A stretch of 11,241 nucleotides of DNA from assembly GCA_019352125.1 (NCBI GenBank), contig JABBNV010000068.1:1-11241 (forward strand). The letters run 5' to 3'. Shown piece after piece: positions 1 through 6,026 of the stretch. Each line of letters begins with the position of its first letter. The first letter of the stretch is position 1. Below the pieces are notes generated by a model. It was not told the origin of the DNA and did no database searches. It saw nothing but the letters and a program-made list of their open reading frames with translations. The translations under genes and the position numbers were made by a program. This stretch comes from Acidobacteriota bacterium (lineage in GTDB: Bacteria; Actinomycetota; Actinomycetes; Actinomycetales; Micrococcaceae).

Positions 1-1
1 C

Positions 2-883
2 CGGCATGTGAGCCCCACCGTGATGCTTCGCAGCCACACCACCGCGGGCATACCAGCATTGTTGGACTCGCTGGCTCCCGAGCTGGGCCACTACGACGTG
101 CTGCACGCCCTGCCCGGATTGGTTTACCGCCGAGATCAAGCGGACAAAACACATGTGGGAACACCGCATCAAGTGGATCTCTGGCGGCTGCGAGCGCGCA
201 CCCCCGTGTCGGTGGCGGACCTACATGAGTTGATGGAGATTGTGGTCAGTGCCGTACTGCCGGGCGCCAAGTGGCGAGCCGTGCCCACGGGCCATTTGTA
301 CACAGTGCACGGGCATCAGCTGGATGTTTGGGTGGACAGCCATTGGCTGGAGCTTGCTGAGTGCGGGCTCATTGCTGCTCACATTCTGCGTGCCGCCAAC
401 CTGGAAACGCTGCACTGGGGTGGGCTGGCGATGGGGATCGGACTGGACCGGGCACTCATGCTCCGCAAGGGCATTGACGACATTCGGCTACTCCGTTCCA
501 CCCGCGCCGATGTGGTGGCCCAACTGCATGACTTGAAGCCATGGAGGCCCGTGACAGTCATGCCTGCGATGCGGCGGGATCTCTCGGTCTTGTGTTCAGC
601 AGGCACGGATGTGGAGGTGTTGGGTGATTTAGCCAGAACAGCATTGGGCGCATCAGCGGACCTCCTGCAGTCTCTCACTGTGCTCTCGGATACCCCTGCC
701 GCATACCTCGCCGAAAGCGCACGCCAGCGACTGCAGCCCAGCCTCGGGCAGCATAACGTGCTGATCCGACTGGAATTAGCGTCTCTTGACCGCACGCTCA
801 CCGCGGGAGAGGCTAATCGACTCCGCGACGAGGTCTACCTGGCCATTCATCAGGGCCCGGTCAAGGAACTGATTGCAGTTTAA
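2..883 (+). CDS. srmL: PheS-related single-chain synthetase-like protein with FDX-ACB domain (SrmL type), 5' end outside window
   Basis: This looks like a phenylalanyl-tRNA synthetase alpha-chain relative fused to the FDX-ACB anticodon-binding fold that normally ends PheT. Numbering from the GTG at 8, class II motif 2 lies at about 37-58 (LVYRRD then DKTH then PHQVDLWR), the LELAECGL strand at 114-121, and motif 3 at 139-152 (GLAMGIGLDR) followed by IDDIR as in PheS. The FDX-ACB part covers about 180-290 (PAMRRDLSV near its start, LDRTLT near its end). The reading frame stays open to base 2 and the first visible residues are already inside the catalytic core, so the GTG at 8 is probably internal and the true start lies upstream. 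No PheT partner follows; the next gene is convergent trhO. The architecture resembles monomeric mitochondrial PheRS. NCBI-style annotation calls such proteins 'PheS-related mystery ligase SrmL'; the substrate is unknown. Genuine Phe-tRNA synthetase activity is possible but not shown by the sequence. Confidence 0.8.
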   Translation, partial: RHVSPTVMLRSHTTAGIPALLDSLAPELGHYDVLHALPGLVYRRDQADKTHVGTPHQVDLWRLRARTPVSVADLHELMEIVVSAVLPGAKWRAVPTGHLYTVHGHQLDVWVDSHWLELAECGLIAAHILRAANLETLHWGGLAMGIGLDRALMLRKGIDDIRLLRSTRADVVAQLHDLKPWRPVTVMPAMRRDLSVLCSAGTDVEVLGDLARTALGASADLLQSLTVLSDTPAAYLAESARQRLQPSLGQHNVLIRLELASLDRTLTAGEANRLRDEVYLAIHQGPVKELIAV

Positions 884-1764
884 GCGTCGCACCCCTGCGG
901 GCACTTCAACGTTGACGGATCCGCTGCGCAATCGCTGCAGTAGAGGTTGAGGTGTCTGCAGCGGGGGTTGGAACAATTTTCAAACTTGTTGGTGGGAGCG
1001 CTGCAGCGTACGCATTCGCCAATCGTCGTGGCTTCATCGCTAAATTCCAGATGCATCCGCTTATCAAAAACGTAGAGGGACCCCTCCCACAGGCCGCGAT
1101 CCTTGAAGGTTTCCCCGTAGCGAACTATGCCGCCGTCCAGTTGGTAAACCTCGGTGAAGCCTCGATTGACCATCAGGGAACTGAGCACTTCACAGCGAAT
1201 TCCACCAGTGCAATAGGTAACCACGGGCTTGTTCTTCAGCTCATCGTATTTACCGGACTCGAGTTCGGCGATGAAGTCGTGGGTGGTTTCCACATCCGGA
1301 ACTACGGCGTTCTTGAACTTGCCGATCTGCGCTTCAAAGGCGTTGCGACCATCGAAGAAGACAACGTCGTCGCCTTTTTCTTCCACGAGCCGATGCAGCT
1401 CCTCGGGCTTGAGGTGCGTGCCGCCGCCCACCACGCCGTCGGTGTCAACCTTGAGCTCCCCCGGTGCGCCGAAGCTGACAATCTCGTCCCGTGCCTTCAC
1501 ACTCAGGCGTGGGAAATCATCGGCCGAGCCGTCGGACCACTTCACGTCGATGCCGTGGAAGCCCTTGTACTCCTTGGTGGTCTTCACGTATTGCTTGACG
1601 GCGTTGAGCTCCCCACCGACGGTGGCATTGATGCCATCCTTGGAGATGAGGATACGGCCGCGCAAGCCCAACTTTTCACACAGCGCACGCTGCCAGAGGC
1701 GCACGGCGTCTGGATCCGCTACCGGGGTAAATCCGTAAAAGAGCACAATTCGATGTAAAGCCAC
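880..1764 (-). CDS. trhO: tRNA uridine(34) hydroxylase TrhO (rhodanese-related, YceA family)
   Basis: A 294-residue protein of normal family length. TrhO proteins carry out oxygen-dependent hydroxylation of tRNA uridine 34 to 5-hydroxyuridine in the cytoplasm, the first step towards cmo5U/mo5U wobble modifications. An N-terminal acylphosphatase-like domain (about 1-95, with RILISKDGINATVGG at 37-51) precedes a rhodanese domain at about 120-225. Its catalytic loop CTGGIRC is at 185-191, with Cys185 as the active-site cysteine. A cysteine-rich tail follows (Cys251, 254, 264, 269, 276, 279, 288, 292), typical of the long YceA forms and possibly metal-binding. The GTG at 1764 fits the usual MALxRIVLFYGF N-terminus. 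I see no Shine-Dalgarno sequence, but a TANNNT hexamer lies 6 nt upstream, so a leaderless transcript is possible. The stop codon shares bases with the convergent srmL stop. The function is a family assignment; confidence is high. Confidence 0.93.
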   Translation of the reverse strand: MALHRIVLFYGFTPVADPDAVRLWQRALCEKLGLRGRILISKDGINATVGGELNAVKQYVKTTKEYKGFHGIDVKWSDGSADDFPRLSVKARDEIVSFGAPGELKVDTDGVVGGGTHLKPEELHRLVEEKGDDVVFFDGRNAFEAQIGKFKNAVVPDVETTHDFIAELESGKYDELKNKPVVTYCTGGIRCEVLSSLMVNRGFTEVYQLDGGIVRYGETFKDRGLWEGSLYVFDKRMHLEFSDEATTIGECVRCSAPTNKFENCSNPRCRHLNLYCSDCAADPSTLKCPQGCDA

Positions 1765-1769
1765 CCGTT

Positions 1770-1774
1770 AAGGG
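1770..1774 (+). promoter_or_regulatory. candidate ribosome binding site AAGGG for the TTG start of the helicase
   Basis: AAGGG is followed by 9 nt and then TTG at 1784, a good distance for initiation. It supports the longest form of the helicase. It competes with GGGTGGA at 1856-1862, which lies 11 nt before the GTG at 1874. Conservation of the first 30 residues would decide between them; to me they look unlike the family. Confidence 0.35.
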
Positions 1775-1776
1775 TA
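1771..1776 (-). promoter_or_regulatory. possible -10 element (TACCCT) for leaderless trhO
   Basis: Read on the minus strand, TACCCT fits the actinobacterial TANNNT -10 pattern and ends 6 nt before the GTG start of trhO. That would place transcription initiation at or next to the start codon. No convincing -35 box is visible, and no Shine-Dalgarno precedes the GTG. The same bases on the plus strand include most of an AAGGG that could serve the helicase TTG start. This is inference from a short motif. Confidence 0.25.
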
Positions 1777-1783
1777 CGCACTC

Positions 1784-4237
1784 TTGGCGTCGCCCCGCCA
1801 TCAGCAGGTGCTGGCGGGGACGATGCCCTCCGCGACGACGGCGCTGGCCGGCGATGGGTGGAATGATGGTGGGGTGCCGCATGAGAATACATTGATCCCG
1901 CTGTTGGGCCGAGGTCCTGACCCGGAACAGCTGCTGCACGTGCGCACCATTCCCGCCCGGACGGCGGTGGTTGATCCATGGCCGGAATGGGTGCATCCGG
2001 ATATTCGCGACGCCTATGGCACCCTGGGTGTTCACGAACCCTGGCGCCACCAGGTTCAAGGGGCAGATTCTGCACACTCTGGACAGCACACGGTTATTGC
2101 CACGGGCACGGCGTCCGGAAAGTCCTTGGCCTACCAACTCCCAGCCCTTGACGCTGTGCATCGAGCCGAGCTTCGTGTACTGGCCAACCCGGGGAAGATT
2201 GATCCCGACGGCGCCACAGTGCTGTATCTCTCCCCGACCAAAGCGCTGGCGGCGGACCAGCTCAACGCCATCAAAGCGTTAAGATTGCCGACAGTGCGCG
2301 CGGCCACGTACGACGGCGACACCGACCCCAGCACGCGCCGATGGATCCGGGACCACGCCAATGTGATCCTGGCGAACCCGGACATGCTGCATTTTGGCGT
2401 GCTGCCCAATCACACCTGGTGGGCCAGTTATTTCCGCAAGCTCAAGTACGTGATCATTGACGAATCGCACAGCTACCGCGGAGTGTTTGGCTCCCATGTG
2501 GCCAACTTGATGCGGCGCCTGCGCCGGGTGTGCGCCCACTACGGTGCGTCCCCGGTTTTTATCGCTGCCTCGGCCACCGCGTCCTCCCCGGAAGTCTCTT
2601 TTGCCCGGCTGATTGGTTCACCCGTCACCGCTATTACACAGGACTATTCTCCGCACGGAGCCACCTCGGTTGCGTTTTGGGAGCCCTCGCTGACGGAAGC
2701 CAAGGGCGAGAACGGCGCCAAAGAGCGTCGCACCGCCGTAGCCGAAACCGCTGATTTGCTCGCAAATTTGGTCTCCGCGCGCGTCCGCACTATCGCCTTC
2801 ATCAAGTCTCGGCGCGGCGCTGAAACCATTGCCACCATTGCCAAGCGTTTGCTGGCCGAGGTGGACCAGAGTCTGCCGGGGCGCATCGCCGCATACCGCT
2901 CAGGCTACCTACCCGAAGAACGGCGAGCGCTAGAGAAGTCCCTGCGGAGCGGAGAGCTCCTGGGAGTTTCAAGCACCTCAGCCCTTGAACTGGGCATCGA
3001 CATCTCCGGGCTGGACGCCGTACTGATCGCGGGCTGGCCGGGCACCCGAGCCTCACTGTTTCAGCAGATCGGCCGGGCCGGGCGTGCCGGGCAGGATGCG
3101 GTAGCGGCCTTTGTGGCCAGCGACGACCCGTTGGATACGTATTTGGTGCATCACCCCGAGGCCATTTTTGATGTCTCGGTTGAGGCAACGGTGTTCGATC
3201 CATCCAACCCGTACGTGCTGGGGCCACACCTCTGCGCGGCAGCCGCCGAGCTTCCGCTGGGACCGGCCGAAGTATCGCTTTTTGGCCCCACCACGCTGTC
3301 CCTGTTGGAGCAATTAGTCAGCGACGGGTACTTGCGACGACGCCCGGCGGGCTGGTTTTGGACCCATCCTCAGAGCGCGGCTGCGATGGTGAATCTCCGG
3401 GCCGACGGCGGCGGGCCCATCAACATTGTTGAGGCAGGCACCGGCGCACTGTTGGGCACCATGGACTCCCCGCAATCCCACTACCAGGCGCATCGCGGCG
3501 CCATCTACGTGCACCAGGGCGAGACGTTCATGGTGGAAGAGCTCAACGAAGAAGAGCATTGCGCCGTGGTGAGCCGAGCCCACCCGGACTACTACACCAC
3601 CGCTCGAGACGTCACCCAGATTGAGGTGCTTGAATCCCTCCGGCACGAGGTGTGGGGGCCCGTGGAGGTCCATTTCGGCGAGGTCCAGGTGACCACGCAG
3701 GTGGTGTCCTTTCAGCGCAAGGCCTTCGTTTCCAACGAGGTCCTAGGTGAAGAACCATTGGAACTCGGTGCCCGTGACCTCTTCACGAAAGCCGTCTGGT
3801 TCACCATGGACAATGCCACGCTGGTCAAGGGCGGTTTGGTTGAGCCGCAGTTCCCCGGTGCGCTCCATGCTGCGGAACATGCTGCGATTGGGCTGCTGCC
3901 CTTGGTGGCTTCCAGCGATAGGTGGGATGTGGGCGGCGTATCCACTGCCTTGCATGCGGACACCGGGCAGCCCACCGTTTTTGTTTACGATGGCCACCCA
4001 GGTGGAGCCGGCTTTGCTGAGCGCGGATTCGAGGCAGCTGGTATCTGGTTGCGAGCCACGCGGGATGCCATCGCTGCGTGCGAATGTGAATCTGGTTGCC
4101 CCTCCTGCGTCCAGTCACCCAAGTGCGGCAACAAGAACAACCCGCTCGATAAGGGTGGGGCCATCACGCTGATAGACACCATTCTGGCGAATTCCCCACG
4201 GGCTATGGAGTCGGTTCCGGGGGCGGCCCGGCCCTAG
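1784..4237 (+). CDS. DExH-box helicase with DUF1998 / four-cysteine C-terminus (MrfA/Hrq1-like, 'helicase/secretion neighborhood' helicase)
   Basis: A superfamily 2 ATP-dependent helicase of up to 817 residues. Visible motifs are Walker A ATGTASGKS (106-114), motif Ia YLSPTKALAADQ (148-159), motif II IIDESH (224-229), motif III SATAS (263-267), the STSALELGIDISGLD segment (397-411) and motif VI QQIGRAGRAGQ (427-437). The C-terminal DUF1998/MZB region ends in a zinc-type cluster (Cys766, 768, 772, 775, 781), as in B. subtilis MrfA, which takes part in mitomycin C damage repair. A nucleic-acid repair role is therefore likely but inferred. The TTG at 1784 has AAGGG 9 nt upstream. Relatives seem to begin nearer LIPLLGRGP, so the GTG at 1874 (787 aa, GGGTGGA 11 nt upstream) or the ATG at 1823 may be the real start. 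The gene is divergent from trhO and its 3' end overlaps the Tad cluster by 35 bp. It corresponds to Rv3649. Confidence 0.93.
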   Translation: MASPRHQQVLAGTMPSATTALAGDGWNDGGVPHENTLIPLLGRGPDPEQLLHVRTIPARTAVVDPWPEWVHPDIRDAYGTLGVHEPWRHQVQGADSAHSGQHTVIATGTASGKSLAYQLPALDAVHRAELRVLANPGKIDPDGATVLYLSPTKALAADQLNAIKALRLPTVRAATYDGDTDPSTRRWIRDHANVILANPDMLHFGVLPNHTWWASYFRKLKYVIIDESHSYRGVFGSHVANLMRRLRRVCAHYGASPVFIAASATASSPEVSFARLIGSPVTAITQDYSPHGATSVAFWEPSLTEAKGENGAKERRTAVAETADLLANLVSARVRTIAFIKSRRGAETIATIAKRLLAEVDQSLPGRIAAYRSGYLPEERRALEKSLRSGELLGVSSTSALELGIDISGLDAVLIAGWPGTRASLFQQIGRAGRAGQDAVAAFVASDDPLDTYLVHHPEAIFDVSVEATVFDPSNPYVLGPHLCAAAAELPLGPAEVSLFGPTTLSLLEQLVSDGYLRRRPAGWFWTHPQSAAAMVNLRADGGGPINIVEAGTGALLGTMDSPQSHYQAHRGAIYVHQGETFMVEELNEEEHCAVVSRAHPDYYTTARDVTQIEVLESLRHEVWGPVEVHFGEVQVTTQVVSFQRKAFVSNEVLGEEPLELGARDLFTKAVWFTMDNATLVKGGLVEPQFPGALHAAEHAAIGLLPLVASSDRWDVGGVSTALHADTGQPTVFVYDGHPGGAGFAERGFEAAGIWLRATRDAIAACECESGCPSCVQSPKCGNKNNPLDKGGAITLIDTILANSPRAMESVPGAARP

Positions 4238-4586
4238 CCCTCCCGGTAGCGGCGCCCAGCAGACCCGGCAGTGGCAGGCTCACGTCTACCTCTGCGACGT
4301 CTTGACTGGCGCCCGTGATGGCACACCGCGTCACCGTGGCCTCGTGGCGTGCCGCAACCTCCCCCGCCAGCTGACAGGGCTGCCCCTGGACAAGACCCCG
4401 GGCCGCATCAGCAGCTGCTAGCGCTGCCAAGTCTGCCGCCGTGGCTGCCCGCTGCGCGCCGGTGGCCGCCTGTACCAGCAACAGCACAACAAGTATGAGT
4501 GCCAGCGCAACGCTCACCAGCCCTACCAGCAGTACCGTTCCAGCTCCCGCCTCACGCTGCGGGAAAGAGCAGTGACGGATGCTCAT
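4203..4586 (-). CDS. helicase/secretion-neighborhood TadE-like protein (Rv3654c-like minor pilin)
   Basis: A 127-residue protein that ends the Tad cluster. A polar N-terminus (1-14) ending in REAGAG is followed by one long hydrophobic segment (about 17-40) and the helix AQRAATAADLAALAAADAA (44-62), which is the hallmark of TadE/TadG-like pseudopilins. The C-terminal part is small, has two cysteines (71 and 88) that could pair outside the membrane, and ends in a proline-rich tail. It would sit in the membrane or pilus base as a minor subunit. I chose the ATG at 4586 because it overlaps the upstream tadE stop as ATGA, the usual coupled arrangement. A TTG at 4628 would add 14 residues and overlap tadE by 46 bp. 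Unlike Flp and TadE, the residue five places after the candidate Gly cleavage site is Leu, not Glu. The 3' end runs 35 bp into the convergent helicase gene. Confidence 0.8.
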   Translation of the reverse strand: MSIRHCSFPQREAGAGTVLLVGLVSVALALILVVLLLVQAATGAQRAATAADLAALAAADAARGLVQGQPCQLAGEVAARHEATVTRCAITGASQDVAEVDVSLPLPGLLGAATGRARAGPPPEPTP

Positions 4587-4984
4587 CCTAGCGATGCCGC
4601 GCGCAGCAGCCCCGGCGGTACTGGCCAATGCAGGGCGCTGGGACTCTCCACATGGGCCGTCGCGCTTGCGGTGAGTGGAAACGTCAAAAGGTCAGACAAC
4701 GGCCCGGTGGCGTGGCCGGTGACCTGCACCGTTGCGAAACCTCCGTCCGTGCTGACGGTGGCCGTAACCCCTGCCCCCGCCTGAGAATGCACGGCCGCGA
4801 GCGCGACCTCGGGCGGGTCACCCCGCGCCAAACTTCGGGCACCCGCGCGGGCGGCCGAGTCCAACCGCAGCGTCGTCATCCCCGCTGACGCGCCCAGAAG
4901 CATTAGCGCCAGGAGCACGATGACCGCGGGCAACCCGATGGCGAGCTCCGCCGTGACACTGCCCCGCTGCTGTTTCCGCTTCAT
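4583..4984 (-). CDS. tadE: TadE family type IV minor pilin (Rv3655c-like)
   Basis: A 133-residue protein with a short basic leader (MKRKQQRG, 1-8), then SVTAELAIGLPAVIVLLAL. This is a class III prepilin signature: predicted cleavage after Gly8 with Glu13 at mature position +5, followed by one membrane helix (about 15-37). The next segment, TLRLDSAARAGARSLARG (38-55), is the amphipathic helix typical of TadE, and the remaining part is a small extracytoplasmic domain. TadE proteins are thought to be minor pilins or pseudopilins needed for Flp pilus assembly. Its start lies 4 nt after the pilin stop and its stop overlaps the next start (ATGA), so it should be co-translated with both neighbours. 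No strong Shine-Dalgarno is visible, which fits coupling. The assignment is secure at family level; the exact role in this lineage is inferred. Confidence 0.88.
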   Translation of the reverse strand: MKRKQQRGSVTAELAIGLPAVIVLLALMLLGASAGMTTLRLDSAARAGARSLARGDPPEVALAAVHSQAGAGVTATVSTDGGFATVQVTGHATGPLSDLLTFPLTASATAHVESPSALHWPVPPGLLRAASLG

Positions 4985-4988
4985 GGCG

Positions 4989-5267
4989 TCACGGCAGGCT
5001 CAGCGCCGTACGAATGATGTTGAGCAAGAACCCACGCACCTCATCACTTTTCATGATCACCACCAACAGCCCGGCAAAACCAACGGCAGCCAATGTAGCC
5101 ACCGCATATTCGGCAGTAGCCATTCCAGCCTCGGGCGAGTCATCCGGCGAAAAGATGTCGGTGAGGTATTTGTCGCGGGGATATAGCTCAATCACGTTGT
5201 CCGGCAATGGATCCTGGCTCTGTTCCGTCCAGTCACTGGCCAACAATAATTCGGTTCTCTTGCGCAT
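4989..5267 (-). CDS. Flp-like major pilin, DUF4244 family (Rv3656c-like)
   Basis: A 92-residue prepilin. The C-terminal half holds EAG followed by MATAEY (Gly48, then +1 Met49, Glu53 at +5 and Tyr54 at +6), the Flp-type processing motif. One hydrophobic helix follows (about 55-72), then a short tail ending ALSLP. Cleavage after Gly48 would leave a mature pilin of only 44 residues. The N-terminal 48 residues are polar and acidic, much longer than a normal pilin leader. I chose the ATG at 5267 because GAGGAA lies 6 nt upstream on the minus strand; the frame stays open to 5348 but has no such site. It is preceded by a 180-bp gap with a possible promoter and followed after 4 nt by tadE. It is probably the main structural subunit of the surface pilus or secretion pseudopilus. 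Confidence 0.88.
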   Translation of the reverse strand: MRKRTELLLASDWTEQSQDPLPDNVIELYPRDKYLTDIFSPDDSPEAGMATAEYAVATLAAVGFAGLLVVIMKSDEVRGFLLNIIRTALSLP

Positions 5268-5273
5268 CTGGTG

Positions 5274-5279
5274 TTCCTC
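5274..5279 (-). promoter_or_regulatory. ribosome binding site GAGGAA of the pilin gene
   Basis: On the minus strand GAGGAA lies 6 nt before the ATG at 5267. It is the clearest Shine-Dalgarno in the Tad cluster and decides the pilin start. Its strength fits a subunit needed in excess over the assembly machinery. Confidence 0.6.
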
Positions 5280-5310
5280 ACTCTCTAGGTGCAACTTCTT
5301 ACGGGGTGCG

Positions 5311-5340
5311 ATTATTTGTGCGATACAACCGCCTGGATAA
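5311..5340 (-). promoter_or_regulatory. possible promoter of the pilin-tadE-tadE-like sub-operon
   Basis: On the minus strand AATAAT (5316-5311) matches the sigma-70 -10 consensus at five of six bases. TTATCC (5340-5335) sits 18 bp upstream as a weak -35. The -10 ends about 43 nt before the pilin ATG, leaving a short leader that contains the Shine-Dalgarno. This is AT-rich for the region, but the -35 match is poor and the call is tentative. Confidence 0.3.
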
Positions 5341-5361
5341 GCGGCCACTACTAGCGTGATG

Positions 5362-5374
5362 CGCCAACGTGGCG
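5362..5374. other. small perfect hairpin in the tadC-pilin gap (CGCCA-ACG-TGGCG)
   Basis: A 5-bp perfect inverted repeat with a 3-nt loop lies in the otherwise non-coding 5268-5447 gap. No U-run follows on either strand, so it is not a classical terminator. It might be an RNA-processing or attenuating structure between the assembly half and the pilin half of the cluster, or chance in GC-rich DNA. Confidence 0.25.
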
Positions 5375-5447
5375 AATAGTGCGGTGACTACTCGGTAAGT
5401 GGGTTCGGCCGCAGTTTTGACGGACTGTGGAGGAGTAAACCGGTACG

Positions 5448-6026
5448 TCACGGTGCAGTACCGGCAAAAGTGGGAATCAACGAAATCACCACAGGCACCA
5501 CTCCCAGCGCAATGAACGCAGGCAAAAAACACAGGCCCAGTGGCAGGACCAGCCGAACACCTAACGAAGCCGCGCGCTTCTGCGCCAACCGATGCTGAGT
5601 CCGCCGCAGGCGAGCAGCCTCTGCGTACAGCAAAATAGCCGACGGCGCACCAGTTGCCGCAGCAAAATCCAGGGCGCGGCGGAGCTGATCGGCTGGTGCG
5701 TGGGATCCCGCGGCTGAAGATGCCTGCCAGGCGGCATCCCACGGTGTGCCCAACTGTAGTCCGGCAATAACGGTACGCAGGCGCACTTTCAACTCTTCAT
5801 CCGCCACACCTTGCACTAGGTCAAGGGCACGAACCAACGGCAAACCAGAACCGATAGCTGTACCTATTAATTCCAAGATCAACGGCACGCTGCTCAGGCC
5901 CGGACCGGGCGGAGGTGCTGCCTCGTTCGCTGTGACACTCCGCGTGATGCTTCGCAGCGAGCGTTTCGATGTCCGCCCAAATATCCAAGCGCCTACGAGC
6001 AGGCCAAAGATGAGTGCCGACATCAT
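5448..6026 (-). CDS. tadC: type II secretion system F family protein TadC (Rv3657c-like)
   Basis: A 192-residue membrane platform protein of the Tad/Flp system. An N-terminal membrane segment (about 2-17) is followed by a basic stretch and a cytoplasmic T2SSF domain at about 48-155. The domain contains LELIGTAIGSGLPLVRAL (51-68) and ALDFAAATGAPSAILL (118-133), both typical of TadB/TadC proteins. The C-terminus has a long hydrophobic region (about 157-187) that can form one or two membrane helices. With TadB it would form the inner-membrane platform on which TadA drives pilin polymerisation. I chose the ATG at 6026 because it overlaps the tadB stop as ATGA; upstream in-frame starts (6068, 6116) would overlap tadB more deeply. 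A second ATG follows immediately at 6023. A 180-bp gap separates it from the pilin gene. Confidence 0.85.
   Translation of the reverse strand: MMSALIFGLLVGAWIFGRTSKRSLRSITRSVTANEAAPPPGPGLSSVPLILELIGTAIGSGLPLVRALDLVQGVADEELKVRLRTVIAGLQLGTPWDAAWQASSAAGSHAPADQLRRALDFAAATGAPSAILLYAEAARLRRTQHRLAQKRAASLGVRLVLPLGLCFLPAFIALGVVPVVISLIPTFAGTAP

Noticed and set aside
8..10. GTG at 8 as the true start of the PheS-like gene
   Set aside because: The frame is open to the window edge and the first residues align inside the catalytic core just before motif 2, so the gene is treated as 5'-partial.
952..1758. Long plus-strand ORF opposite trhO
   Set aside because: It lies wholly antisense to a firmly identified gene, has no recognisable motif, and is explained by codon bias in high-GC DNA.
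4587..4628. TTG at 4628 as start of the TadE-like gene
   Set aside because: It would overlap tadE by 46 bp and add 14 residues before a well-placed ATG that overlaps the tadE stop as ATGA.
5299..5742. Minus-strand ORF spanning the tadC-pilin gap and the end of tadC
   Set aside because: Its composition looks like an out-of-frame shadow over tadC, and it has no Shine-Dalgarno or recognisable domain; the gap itself is treated as non-coding.
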